A stretch of DNA of 64,000 bases from Ilyonectria destructans (Eukaryota > Ascomycota > Sordariomycetes > Hypocreales > Nectriaceae): positions 2,666,001-2,730,000 of the forward strand of contig JAHEWK010000002.1 of NCBI GenBank assembly GCA_020740775.1, written 5' to 3'. Positions within the stretch are counted from its first letter, which is position 1. Each line of letters opens with the position of its first letter. The position numbers and the translations under genes are program-made. The notes under the pieces were generated by a model. The model had not been told where the DNA came from. It saw only the letters and a program-made list of their open reading frames with translations, and made no database searches. Below, in pieces: positions 1-10,567 of the stretch.

Positions 1-537
1 TCTATCAGCACCACGCGGAGGCTTGAGGATCGAGAGTTTACCACCTTGATTCTTGTTGATGGAACTCCGATCTCGACTTTCATTAGTAGCTCCACAACTA
101 CCAGCAGCACGACTACTAGCAGCACGAGCACATTACCGACTCACATCCCTAATGGTGGACCCAACGTCGGTGCAATAGTAGGGGGAGTAGTTGGAGGTCT
201 GGCCGTTATTGGTTTGACTGTCCTAGCAATTCTACTCATCTTACGTCGCCAAAAGCGCAACCAGACCACCCCTCCAAAGCCTAGTCCTGGTCTGGCACCC
301 CAAGCTCAGCCGGAATCGAGCATACAAGACACACATGATGTCATGGCTTCTCCAACACAGACCGAGGACGGAGCCACCCTAAATTCCCCTGTCAAATCTC
401 AACGTCAAAATTTCTCGCCTCCCCCGACGTACGATCCTCATCTTCAGCATGTCCCGGGTCCAGACGGAGTGCAAATATATGAACTTGACGAAGATATGAC
501 AGGTCACCATCACGGGTCGATGCAGGAAATGCACTAG
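1..537 (+). CDS. C-terminal part of a single-pass membrane protein with Ser/Thr-rich stalk (5' truncated by window edge)
   Basis: The reading frame is open from base 1 to the stop at 535-537, so the start lies outside the window; the first in-frame start-like codon, at 46, is TTG and is not a credible start. Visible order: about 20 residues of unknown context, a Ser/Thr-rich low-complexity stalk (STTTSSTTTSSTS), one hydrophobic segment with Gly-rich entry (VGAIVGGVVGG then LAVIGLTVLAILLILRR), a basic stop-transfer stretch and a roughly 90-residue Pro-rich, polar cytoplasmic tail. This is the usual plan of fungal surface proteins whose ectodomain (WSC, Kelch, lectin or unknown) precedes an O-glycosylated stalk. 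The ectodomain is not visible, so no function is assigned. Type I topology is inferred. Confidence 0.78.
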   Translation, partial: SISTTRRLEDREFTTLILVDGTPISTFISSSTTTSSTTTSSTSTLPTHIPNGGPNVGAIVGGVVGGLAVIGLTVLAILLILRRQKRNQTTPPKPSPGLAPQAQPESSIQDTHDVMASPTQTEDGATLNSPVKSQRQNFSPPPTYDPHLQHVPGPDGVQIYELDEDMTGHHHGSMQEMH

Positions 538-1279
538 GGTCTTGTTGTTCGAGTTTAAGCACTTATGTTTACTAGCAACTTGGCGAAAGCCCTGCGTAAT
601 GACACGTTGGAATCCCTTGTTTATATGTTTCGCTAGTTTTCATTCTTTGGCGCTCATCCACTTAAGTAATGATGATACGTAATATATATTTCACGGAACT
701 TGTTGAAATTGTGATAAGGCATTGCTGGCAGCTTTCGTCCTCATCGCGTCGTGGCACGTATTGTAACGAAGCCGGGGCATTCTCTACTTTATGATTTAAG
801 TCAGGAACAGGCCCCGTTCCTGGTTTTGGGCCAATGAGAGCTCTAAGATGTCTACCCCTCGTCGCCGACTTGGAGCAAGAGAGGCAAACCGGTCGCGGCT
901 TGCGCAAAAGAGCCTTGAGGAACGAAGCTGGATCTGGCCCGGTGTACACATCTCGGTGGCGGTCCCGAGAATCCTGGGCGCAAGGTTCTACGGCAATGGG
1001 GAAAGCGGCATTCGAAGTGGTGCATGAATACCCAAAGCCGCAGCCAACAATGGCGGTTTGCCTCCACTGACTTGTCCCTCGATCGGGGTAGATTGCAACC
1101 ATCCCCGCAAACCCGCTCCCTCCGGCCGCGGAGATGCCTGCCCAGAACGACGCAGCTAGCTCTACGAAGGGTACCAGTGCTTCTCCTTCGGAAGACATGG
1201 CTGACTTATCTGTCCATTGGTGAGGCACTATGCTGTATTCCAAGCTCAGAGACGATATGGGTTAACGGAGCCTTGACTC
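538..1279. other. Intergenic, no supported gene
   Basis: This is the interval between the end of the membrane-protein gene and the decayed protease. A 193-codon minus-strand frame crosses it (662-1243), but it has no recognisable domain, no splice context and overlapping frames of similar quality on the other strand. I see no RNA gene, repeat or clear promoter. Confidence 0.5.
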
Positions 1280-2444
1280 GGGGCACGAAAAGAAATGGAC
1301 GCCAAGGTTTGCTCAGAGAGGTGCCGCGAATGTTGCCAATGGTACGTTGGTGCTCGCCCTCGCCTCGGATGAGGCCTCCGAGTTTGCCAGCGTTTGAATC
1401 TGAACGACAATCAGCAATAAGGAAGCTTCTGTAGCAGCTTGGGAGGCATGGGTGCCCCACTGCGCGTGCACTCTACTATTGTATCGGGGAAAGATAAAAC
1501 CACCAGCCGCTTTATCCAACTGTGCTCCTTGGACCTTTGAATAATAAGCCTCGTTGACCTGTCCGGGCAAGTAAAGGAGAGACGTTCCGGTATCAGCAAC
1601 CCCCCTAATGGGTGTCCGAGAAATTGCGCTGCTCCCTACGGCAAATCCTGTGGAAGTAAACGTCCAGAGGCCAGAGGAGTCGACTTCAGTGTAGGTGATG
1701 TCACCGGTAAGCGCCGACTTATTGATGAACCCAAAGTTGTGCGTCCCGGGGGCGTTGTGCTGTAGGTCCGCGGTGAATAATTTAGTGCCATACTCAGAGC
1801 TAGCACTGGCGAAGAAGGTGTTTTGTTTTTCTGGGTGAACAGTGTTGAGTGAACTGAACGCCAGCCCAAGCAAGCCGTCACGATTCCGCCGGCAGTGGAG
1901 TCAGTAACCTTGTCAACAACCTGCACAGCCTGCGCGCTAACCACTAGGCCACCGACAGAAACTACGTCTTTGACGACGTGGCCAGCGGTAGTACTTCCAT
2001 CGCTGTACTGGATCTTGAACGAGGCATTATCCAATTGCTTAGATGTATTACTCTCGGAGGCGGTGTACTATTTTCCCCCACTGCCAGCGGCCGCTGCCTT
2101 GGGACTATAAACCCAAAGATCCGAGGACCCAGGATCAAAGTCCATCAGGAACGTTTTCGGAGGAGAGCCAATTTGTATAGGCGTCAGTCACTCGGTGTCA
2201 TTGTCGACTGGGATATTTCTTGCACTACCGGTATTGCTGCCACCGTGGCGAGTCTTGCCATCATATGTAAGAGTAGAGAGTGATTCAGGGACTGTGGCAC
2301 CGTATTTCCTATATACTTTGATGAGGGCGTGTAGGCTGTCTCTTTTGAAGTTCGGCTTTTCAACCTGCTGGACTGAAGGTTGGCTTGCGTCGAAGGACGT
2401 AGGGTGACCGGCAATGAGAGAGAGAGAGTACAGGAGTAGCGCAT
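1280..2444 (-). pseudogene. Decayed secreted aspartic protease (pepsin family A1)
   Basis: Minus-strand fragments read in order as a penicillopepsin-type A1 protease. They are a signal peptide from ATG 2444, a propeptide ending in a Lys-rich KPNFKR stretch, the first catalytic lobe (FDPGSSDLWVYSP), KIQYSDGSTTAGHVVKD, DGLLGLAFSSLN, and the second catalytic loop ADTGTSLLYLP (codons at about 1586-1594), then a degenerate C-terminus. Lesions visible directly: a frame change in the CT-repeat of the signal peptide (about 2418-2432); TGA at 2188-2190; first active-site Asp-Thr-Gly changed to Asp-Pro-Gly (2128-2136); TAG at 2068-2070; a one-base frame change near 1885; another frame change after GGFIFP. 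An A1 enzyme needs both DTG loops, so this copy cannot be functional. One lesion could be a sequencing error, but not all of them. Confidence 0.82.
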
Positions 2445-2774
2445 GGTAAAGGCTTTTGAAATGATCGATGGATAAATAGAAGAAAGAATAAAAGAGAAAT
2501 AAAAGTTGAAGAGCTGGGATCACTGAATGAGTCGTGTTTTGTGTGCTGTGGTATCGCTGTTGGGAGTTGTCGTTTGGATGTTATTAGTGGTGGAGGGGGA
2601 TGACGCTGATGATGAGAATGGACTCAATCGTGGAAATGGAGTGTTTCTGAAATATTTGAAATTGCTTCTCTGGTATAGTATCTTTTGAGAGGCATCGCGG
2701 TTGAAAATGGTGTAAACCTCCACCACAGCCATAGCGGAAGCCGGCACAGTGTGTTAGTTCAAGCCTCGCCCCAA

Positions 2775-2806
2775 GGTTTGGTAAGTCTTAGGTTTGGTAA
2801 GTCTTA
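2775..2806 (+). repeat. Perfect 16-bp tandem duplication
   Basis: The unit GGTTTGGTAAGTCTTA occurs twice back to back (2775-2790 and 2791-2806) in non-coding DNA between the protease relic and the secreted-protein gene. No function is apparent. The rest of 2445-3858 shows no supported gene. Confidence 0.85.
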
Positions 2807-3858
2807 CTGTATCGGTAGGCTGTACGAAGGCCTTGTGTCTGCTGCAGTTGCCTTTTTCAGGGGCTACCCTTAGACTGGACCTCTACCAGCTTGCCGACTT
2901 CCACAAGGAAAGTGCCGTGTCCACGATAAGTTTACCGTACTAAATCTGCTCCGAAAGGTCCTCCCAGCTTCTCGATTCTACTCATTGGAGAGGGATAAAG
3001 ATGACCTGTGGCATCAGTAAATTATACATCACGAGCCCCATTTTGTTGGACTACTTTTGGTCACGATGGCAGTTGGTGGTCATGTTGCGCCGTATTGCAC
3101 TATAGTAAGCGGCAATGTGTATTAAAAATAGCTAAGAATCGACTTTGCTCGTCTGACAATGTTGTGTAAACGGCCTATCGATTACTGGAAGTGCGCCGTA
3201 TGTTGGTCGAAGGTGGAGGATTCTTGCAGCTCAGGAAAGCGGTCAAGCTAGAATCCGAAGTCATCGGCGTCACGATGACTATCTCGCACTAAGCGGCATC
3301 AGCCACACTAGGCTGCCCGGTTGGCTTTATTGAAGAGGCCTTTGGCGCTGCAAATTGCTACTGTGTTGTGGCTTCGAAGTTGAATAACTCATAGTGACGC
3401 AATCATTTGGGGCTGACGTGGATATGTTTGGATCCCCGTTGTGAAGGCGCCGTGGCTTGAGATCTAGAACTCGGTCTATATTTTTAGGGTTTTCAATACC
3501 CAGCCACAACGATGCTCCAGCCTCACCAAATATTCTGAAGCGGTGTGCTGTCAAGCCACGGGTTGTCAACGGCAGGGTTGAGCCTCAACAGGCTATGCCT
3601 GGAAGAGCCTGGCCCAGTTGAAATAGATTTCTTGTCTACTACTACAGCTCTTAGTAAGAACCTGGCCTTACTAAGATGACTGAACTCTCTTCTAACTGTC
3701 CTCCTCGCTCTTTGATAGGCTAGGACACAGCCGCATAGGTCTTCACAGCCGGATCATGGAGACTCCGGGTTCTAGTTTGCCATCTTCGTGCTGGAGATGT
3801 CACCAATATTCCTCATACCAAAACAATCTAGACGCACTTGTTCGCAGATTCCAAAGTG

Positions 3859-3865
3859 TATATAA
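3859..3865 (+). promoter_or_regulatory. TATA box of the small secreted protein gene
   Basis: TATATAA lies 128 bp before the ATG at 3993. It is followed by a pyrimidine-rich, A/C-rich leader (CAACAACC, TCATCACC type), which is a common promoter and 5' UTR style for highly expressed fungal secreted-protein genes. This is inference from position and composition. Confidence 0.5.
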
Positions 3866-3992
3866 CGGTCGTCCAGACCCAACAAGAAGTCTTAATTCTC
3901 ATCACCATCACTACTATCAATCACTTACTTAACAACACAAACCAACCCAACAACCTTTATCTTCACTCATCAGCTTTAAGCTACTCAACAAA

Positions 3993-4586
3993 ATGCATTT
4001 CACTACTGCTGCCCTCTCTGCCCTCCTCGCCTCCGCCGCCTTGGCGACCCCCCTCAGCTCCCGTGGCTACCACGACTCAGACGGCGACATCTTTCCAGGC
4101 TCCGACGGCTACGAGGAGTGGGCAATCTGCAAGAACAAGATCACCAAGTGGCGCTTCCCCAACCTTCAGGCTCCCAATAATAAGGGCGGCTGCGTCAGGT
4201 ACTACCAGGGTATCGACATGACAGGCGTCGTCACGGAGCAACACTTCTTCTTCAAGGACGGCTTCAAGAATGCCTGCGACTGCGCCGCCAAGTGTTTGGA
4301 GGAACCCAACAAGTGCACCAACTGGGTGTGGAAGCACACCTTCATGGCGGGCGATGGTGGCAAGCGGTCGTGCACTCTGTATAGCAGTCCCAACCTGCCG
4401 ACCGAGGTGACGCTTAAGTACGACTTGGCGAACAGCAAGGGCTTCAATCTGTTGCAGGCTACGAATAACCCGCAGGCTGGAGCTCCGGCGCCGTTGACTT
4501 TCCTCGACGCGGCGGGAACGATCCCTGACAAGTTTGGTGTGTCTGGTTTCATGGTTCAGGATCAAAACGGCAGACAGTTCTGTTAA
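3993..4586 (+). CDS. Small secreted cysteine-rich protein, PAN/apple-like (candidate effector)
   Basis: Intronless, 197 residues. The N-terminus MHFTTAALSALLASAALA is a textbook signal peptide, followed by a TPLSSRG stretch that could be a processing site. The mature part has eight cysteines (AICKNK, GGCVRYY, the NACDCAAKC trio, NKCTNW, RSCTLY and a terminal QFC), which suggests four disulfides. The core CDCAAKCLEEPNKCTNWVW then RSCTLYSSPNLP resembles the cysteine spacing of PAN/apple folds, which bind proteins or sugars; this is resemblance from memory, not a search. No membrane segment or GPI signal is seen. The protein ends on the eighth cysteine. A TATA box lies upstream and a 25-T run directly downstream. 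Size, secretion and cysteine content fit an effector or cell-wall protein; the role is not known. Confidence 0.85.
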   Translation: MHFTTAALSALLASAALATPLSSRGYHDSDGDIFPGSDGYEEWAICKNKITKWRFPNLQAPNNKGGCVRYYQGIDMTGVVTEQHFFFKDGFKNACDCAAKCLEEPNKCTNWVWKHTFMAGDGGKRSCTLYSSPNLPTEVTLKYDLANSKGFNLLQATNNPQAGAPAPLTFLDAAGTIPDKFGVSGFMVQDQNGRQFC

Positions 4587-4592
4587 ATAACC

Positions 4593-4617
4593 TTTTTTTT
4601 TTTTTTTTTTTTTTTTT
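4593..4617 (+). repeat. Homopolymer T25 in the 3' flank
   Basis: Twenty-five uninterrupted T residues start 7 bp after the stop of the secreted protein gene. It could be a 3' UTR element, a slippage-prone microsatellite or the relic of a reverse-strand poly(A) tail. No target-site duplication is evident. Confidence 0.8.
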
Positions 4618-5775
4618 AGCTTTACTTCATATTATTAGATAGATTAAAGCCATACAGTGTTATCCGAGTATTACTATTTGCACAACCTCAAATCTCTAAT
4701 TGCAAACTCCCCGATTCTAGACACGGATAGCTGGCTGAGTGCTAATCCCTCGTCACTGCTGGAAACGTCTTCGATTTATCTTGTAATCAACTTCTTTAGC
4801 TCTTTTTCATAAAGAGCTGCTAACTATTCCCTAGAGTAATGCAGAGCTATTGTCTCTTATATTATTCGATTTAGATTGTAGTTTCAGAGCCTGTATGTAG
4901 ACGAAGAAGAAGGTAGCAGCGACAAAAAGGGTATTATAGGAGGTATGATCTGGGTAGTAGTCGGTGCAAAAGTCTACACACTTCAAGATATAATGTTTCT
5001 AGCTCCACTCTATGATGACCTTAATATTCCTAGACTAAGGCGGCGCGGCACGGCAAAGCTTACGAAGTCGTTTAATTATGTCTTTAGGTGTAGGAGGTGT
5101 CCACACAGGGCTGTTGGAAAGGTTTGCATGGCTTTGGAGGACTTTGGATTGTATGGTAAATAGAGAAGAACGGGCTTTGCTTGAGTTACCCCGATGACAA
5201 TGCGATAGAAAAATAAGGCTTGTAGCCGCTGCCTTGTACAGAGAATCTTCTAATACTGATATACTAGATTAGGAAGCCCTGTGGCTTCATATGACGACGA
5301 TGAATGTCATGATTTCTGGCTGGCCCGCCCGAGACCCGATGAAACGTAAGCCGCGGTCTCGGTGTGAGTTACCAGGTACACTCTGGATTGTATATCGAGA
5401 TATGTGAGAACTTCTTGGGGAGAAGCACCGCCCTGAGGCGGCTTCACGCCGAAATTCATTGTGTCACAGCAAGTGGAAGCATCCCCGTTGATCTGGCAAG
5501 TCTGAGGGGCATCGAACGCGGACCACCCGTACTTATAAGCTGAAGCTGGACCTGCTCTGATACGACCAGCGCGTTGTTTGTTCATACCCAGCGGCGCATT
5601 GCAAGAAGCAATGTGCATTAGCCCCTGGAACCTGTCTCTTTATTAAACTGGTAACGATATTCATAAAATGACCTGTAAGACGCATCTCTTTTCTCTAACG
5701 GAAAGGTTGTTCAAGGTCCAGACGATCAAAATCGAGTCTTGCGTAATGGACTCTAGTGCTTGGAGATCAAAATGA
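4618..5775. other. Intergenic, moderately AT-rich, no supported gene
   Basis: Only short frames occur here. One minus-strand frame (5307-5618) has a few cysteines (TCQINGDASTCC) and could be a gene fragment, but it has no signal peptide and no partner exon. Nothing else is recognisable. Confidence 0.45.
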
Positions 5776-7269
5776 CTACTCTAAGGGAATTCCCTGGTAC
5801 TCGTCGTATCCGAGGGCGAGGTTCATGTTCTCTGTGTAGTCATTAGCAAACCATGAAAGCCTTTGTTGTGTGCTGACAAAACTTACGTAGGCACTGAGTA
5901 CTAGCTCCCTTGTTGAGATTGTCTATCGTCGCGCAACTTCGCATAGTTAGTATGAGAACAGCTCCAGAGGTGTTTGGGTAAGCACTTACATGACAACCCT
6001 CTTGCCAGTGTCATCAACGGCGAACCCGCCGATTTCGACGCCATGCTTGTTCTGGATCGACTTGACGTAGGGAGCTTCACCAACGACCTTGACAAGCTTC
6101 TCGCTGGCGTATCGGTCTTGGTAAATCTGGCGAATCTCTCGAGAAGTCATCTCCTTAGACAGGGGGATGTTGATGGTCAATTGGATACCGCGGAACCAGG
6201 AAGCGCTGTAATTGGATCAGTATATGATGGCCAAAAGAAGAAGGAACAGGTCTAACACGTGAGGAATGAATGCCGTCGGGGCCCCAAGGTGGTGGCTGAT
6301 TTCTCGCTCGTGGATGTGTCCCGTAAGAGAGTCTGCTCAAGGTCAGCTTTCAACATGCTTATACGCATAATTTCCTTTGAACTAACAAGGCAGAAGGTTA
6401 TCCTTCAGAACAGTCTCGTCGTTCTTAGGGCTCTTCTTCGTTCCAGCTCCTGAGAACTTAGACCAGTTAGCTTTGAGCGTGGGTGTCGGCACTGGGGGAA
6501 GGGGGACGTACTCCCGAAACACCAAAAACCGTAGGAACGCCTCCCAAATACGGCACAAGAGGAGCAATACCGAGTTGAGCGCCGGTTGAATAACAGCCAG
6601 GGTTGCTGATGCGCGTGGATTGAGCAATCTTGCTGCGTTTCACAAGTTCAGGGCATGCGTAGGTCCATGTTCCCGTCGGATCAAACCGGTAGTCGGCCGA
6701 AAGATCAACGATGAGACTCGAGCTTTGACCCAATGCTTCGACAAAGGGCTGGCAGGTATTGTTGGGCAAGGCCATGACTGTTTTTTTGGGTGTTAGTAGG
6801 ACTGTCAAATATGTAGCGAGGGAGCTAGCCTACCCCAACAGTCGACCTGGCCATCCTTGTCCAATTGAGCAACATCCTCGGGAGATAGGCTCTCGTAGAT
6901 AATCTTGCGCTTAGCATAGCCCTTGAGCTCCTGTCCAGCAAGCTCTCGAGAAGACACATGGCGAAGGTCTATATTGGAGTGGTTGTTGAAAAGGTCGATC
7001 AGGGCCTGGCCGGTATAACCGCGGGCGCCGATGAGGCCAATTCGCGACGGCGAGTTGTTGGAAGCATTCTTCTTGCCCAGAGGAGGGTTCGGGTTCGTGT
7101 TGAGAGCATGAGCAAGACGTCCGGTGGTAGAAAGAGCGCGGGTGTGGACGATATTGGCAGTTGTTCGGCGGAGGGAGGCCTTGGGCATCGGGGTGACGGC
7201 GAGGGCAGCGGCGCGGGGGGCAATTCGGCGAGCGCCGATGCGCATGGCCCCGGAAGTGGCAGACAGCAT
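5776..7269 (-). CDS. N-acetyl-gamma-glutamyl-phosphate reductase, mitochondrial, without the kinase half
   Basis: Arginine biosynthesis: NADPH reduction of N-acetylglutamyl-5-phosphate to the semialdehyde in the mitochondrion. Seven exons on the minus strand: 7269-6834, 6777-6512, 6456-6387, 6332-6257, 6205-5990, 5936-5887, 5831-5776. All junctions are GT-AG, introns are 51-56 bp, and the total of 1170 nt gives 389 residues. The N-terminus (MLSATSGAMRIGARR and on, rich in Ala, Arg and Ser, with TRALSTT) looks like a mitochondrial presequence. Then come IGLIGARGYTGQ (NADP loop), the catalytic-Cys segment ISNPGCYS, FGVSGFSGAGTKKSP, HIHEREIS, KHGVEIGGFAVDD and the terminal NMNLALGYDEYQGIPLE. In most ascomycetes this domain is the C-terminal half of the Arg5,6/arg-6 polyprotein behind acetylglutamate kinase. 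Here the presequence joins the reductase directly, and no kinase sequence lies upstream. Introns are dense and every family block is intact, so the gene looks functional. Confidence 0.9.
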
Positions 7270-8225
7270 GATTCCGAGTTGTAGGAGCCCAATTGACGCG
7301 AAATCGGGAGGGCACGTCGGATGGATGGTGTGCTGCTGGTGTTGTTGGGGATGGTGAGGTAATATGTGAGGAGACACGTACCGAGAAATCCTTGACTCAT
7401 GGTGGGTTGCGGTGGGGGCCCGTGCGCAGGGCCACAGCAGCACAGCCGAAGTCGGGCAGCTCAGGTCTGCAAGAGGCGCATGAGATCTCCGCAAAGGGCG
7501 CACGGTCCCTTCACCTGGTGCTGCCCGCTTTCGCCAGGGTTTTGCGGTAGGTCCGTTCATCATAGGCGGCGAAGGACCATTCAGCGACCCGTATGTCTGA
7601 CGGATGAGCCAAGAACCGAACCGTCAAGAACACGCAAAGCATCATCTTTGCAGAGATGTGTACCCACGGCAACATCCTTCACGCAGTCAGAAACTCTGCA
7701 AGCTTCTTGCTGGGCTGCCGGTTCGCGCCACTGACCACTCAGGAACATCAGACGGATCAGCTCGCGAATGCCATTGCATGTCTCATAAATCAGCGGCAAT
7801 GCCATCGTGAACTGATAAGACCAATGCTGTTATTTCTCATAGCGGGCTGCACCGAGGCGTTCCCCAGTGAGATGACCCGATTGTGCACACAGCTGATGGC
7901 ATCCGAAGGGCCAGTACACCTGACTCGTTGTCGGAATTGCAAACAGCCATCATGTCTCGAGGACGCTAAAAGAGCGCTGCTAGCAAGCGGTCGCCGACGG
8001 CTATGGTATGACTTACGAAGCGCGGAATGATTTCGGTCGTAGATTTCATCTTCTTGGACGAATACGGCTTGGCCACGCAACTAGACATGTGAGCATATAA
8101 TGGTTCCAGTGAAATGTAAAGGAAGTGGAGCCTACCACGTCACGACTGGTGTGGTGTTCTGAGCCTATACCACAGCCATATTAATACCGGACCATGTCCA
8201 TTCCCAGAAATGAGGACTTAACGAG
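7270..8225. other. Intergenic, no supported gene
   Basis: This holds the promoter side of the reductase gene. A possible short upstream exon or uORF starts at 7400 (MSQGFLG, followed by GTACGT, a good donor), but I could not find a matching acceptor that keeps the frame. Other frames on both strands are short and unrecognised. Confidence 0.4.
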
Positions 8226-8429
8226 TTGTCGCCCAGTTCGGAAATGTCGCGCCGCCTTGTGCATGCAGTAATCCAAGCTGGAGATGTAGTGACCCTACTA
8301 TATGGCGTATGTGCCCCCATCGTCCTGCAACCCCGAGAAGGTGAGGGTGAGGGTAGCATCAACGCCGTCGACTTCACGAGGGACGCGCATTTGGATGGGA
8401 TTATGGATGTCGAGTTTGTCAAGACTTAG
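8226..8429 (+). pseudogene. C-terminal relic of a HET-domain protein
   Basis: A 67-codon frame includes AGDVVTLLYGVCAPIVLQP, followed by HLDGIMDVEFVKT and a stop. This resembles the conserved tail of many fungal HET proteins (a GD-V-LYG-x-PvvLRP segment followed by HGIMDGE). No HET domain or upstream coding frame remains, so it is read as a leftover. The identification is from pattern memory; the alternative is chance. Confidence 0.42.
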
Positions 8430-9254
8430 CTGACGCACGCGGAATTTGACATTTAATAAATACCACTACAATCCTCTTACTCTAAACTACTTCCATCGTT
8501 GCTAGCTTCCGAAAGCCTGATTCTCTTACGAAGCAGACTTCAACTCGTCAACTAGTCTTCTCTGGTGTTTATGTCTCGGTAACGTGGACAGAAATTTCCA
8601 GGCTAAATGTGCTGTCGATGACGGTACCGAACAGGTTGGACCTTTCTATGATAAGTTGGCCCTCAGAAGCGGTCTAAAGAGATGGGGCCTAAAACGTCAA
8701 AGGAATGGAGGCTATCATCACAAGGGCACCATATTCTCACATTAAGCCTACATAAACTGGTTGCTGGCATTGCGGCCAACTTAACGTTTATTGCATTTTA
8801 ATTCTACTTCCGTTGCCGACGTAAAGAACCGCAAGAGGCCCTTTTCCGTCTCCTTATCCTAGCGTGCGTAGGAAAAGAGAAAGGCTAGGTTCCGGGAATC
8901 CGTTTAGGCTATTTCGTCTACCAGTTTTCGCAGCCCTTCATTGGGGCGTGAGCGGATCCTTGTCAGCTGTGCGGGGTGGCTTAACAATCCTGTTGGTGGA
9001 TAGATGACAACCCCGGCACTCTAGCAATTAGCATTGGGCCCCTAATTTGCAGGGAGTCGACAACTAAGTGCATTGTGGGGGAAGTTAGTAGCTGGAGGTT
9101 TGTTCCATAAATATCAACAAATGCCCCCTAGAAACTCCATTCAAGCACAGTCAAGTTTTCATTGCAGGGACCTGTCCAAATTTGATCAGTCAACCCTTGA
9201 GGCCTGTTTTCTCGTTGCCTGTAGTTCCTGAGCGAGTCTGATTAAGTCTTCACC
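8430..9254. other. Intergenic and promoter region of the lactonase-like gene
   Basis: There is no coding frame of note. Near the 3' side, CATAAATATCAAC (about 9106-9118) may be the TATA region of the downstream gene, about 140 bp before its ATG. Confidence 0.4.
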
Positions 9255-10567
9255 ATGCGCACCAGCCTGTGGTTGCTCTGGACGGCGTCCTGCAACGCTG
9301 CTACTCTTTTCGCGGCAGACTCAGGTGGCAATGTCACGACATTATCCCTTACAAAGTACAGGCATGACTACGCGCTTTCTATCATCGGCAAGACCGCCGA
9401 TTGTGGGCCCAACCCTTCTTGGCTGACACTCGATCGCCGAGACCGAGTGCTCTACTGCCTTGATCGCGGTGCAGCCACTTCAACATCCGGATCTCTAAAC
9501 TCTTTCTCTGTCGATGGTGATGGGACTCTTAGCCGTGTGTCACGGGTTCAAGCACCCCTTAGTGGTGTAGCCGGAGGGATTGTCACCACGCCATTGGGGG
9601 GGCGGGGTTATGTGACCGCCTCATAGTAAGTAGGCACGATTTCTACTTGACAAATGCCTGTGATCCAAAGTACTGAGTCCTGGCAGCAATCGAAGTGCGG
9701 CGTCCGTGATCGCCCTTGGCAAGAATGGAGCTCTCCCAGGGCCTGGGCCAATTCAGCAAATCTTCCCAAACATCAGCGAAACCGGGCCAGTTGCTTCTCG
9801 ACAGGACCGTAGCTACCTTCACCACGTCATCATTGACCCAACAAATACATACATCGTCATCCCTGATCTCGGCGGAGATCGATGTCGTGTATTCACCTAC
9901 GACAAGCATAACGTTGCGCCTATCGTCGAGGTGGGAGAGCTTACGGCTGAGCCTGGCAGCGGACCGCGCCATGGATTTTTCCGAGTCATGGCGAATGGAG
10001 ATACATTCTTCTTCCACAACGGTGAACTCAGTCAGAAGGTGTATTCCTACCGTGTCAAATATGAGAGAAAGGGTCTCAGCTTCACGCGTATTTTTGACAT
10101 CCCTGCGCTAGATGCCGGACTGCCTGCAACCACGGCCCCAGCAAGTGAGATTGCCATGAGTGTAAGTTCCATAATCTCACAAATTCCCAGTCAAACATCA
10201 TGTTCTCAGTTGCTAATATCCCGTTTAGCCCGATCATCGTTTCCTTGTCGTGTCAAATCGCGAAAAGTCCTTCAACGCGTCGCCCCTATTCGGGTCCGGG
10301 CCTTCAGACACGCTATCCACATTTGCCATCAAGGAAGATGGCACACTAAAACTCGTCCAGTTGACCCCATCCGGTGGATGGCTTCCTCGCCAATTTTCCT
10401 TCAACAAGGCTGGAGACAAGATTGCGGTAGGGCATCAGGGCAATCAGACAGTGGTCATCTGGAAACGAGACGTCAAGTCTGGCAAGATCATTCCGGAGGA
10501 CAAAGGCGGAAAGCTTGGCCAGATCCAGCTGACTGGTCCAGTTGTAGCGACTATTTGGGATGAATAG
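9255..10567 (+). CDS. Secreted lactonase-type seven-bladed beta-propeller protein
   Basis: Three exons, 9255-9625, 9687-10161 and 10229-10567, with introns of 61 and 67 bp. The 1185 nt give 394 residues. A short signal peptide (MRTSLWLLWTASCNAATLF) precedes repeats of the propeller type: SLNSFSVDGDGTLSRVS, ALGKNGALPGPGP, HHVIIDPTNTYIVIPDLGGDRCRVF, GPRHGFF, STFAIKEDGTLKLVQ, LPRQFSFNKAGDKIAVGHQGN. These are hallmarks of the lactonase/6-phosphogluconolactonase-like family (PF10282), whose members open lactone rings or act as carboxy-muconate cyclases. The signal peptide argues for an extracellular substrate rather than the pentose phosphate pathway. The first intron acceptor has an alternative about 10 bp downstream; the chosen one restores a YNxSAASV propeller strand. 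The substrate is unknown. Confidence 0.85.

Noticed and set aside
662..1243. 193-codon minus-strand open frame
   Set aside because: No recognisable motif, no signal or splice context, and equally long competing frames on the plus strand; treated as chance.
5307..5618. 103-codon minus frame with cysteines near the reductase gene
   Set aside because: No signal peptide, no partner exon and no family; too little support to list as a gene.
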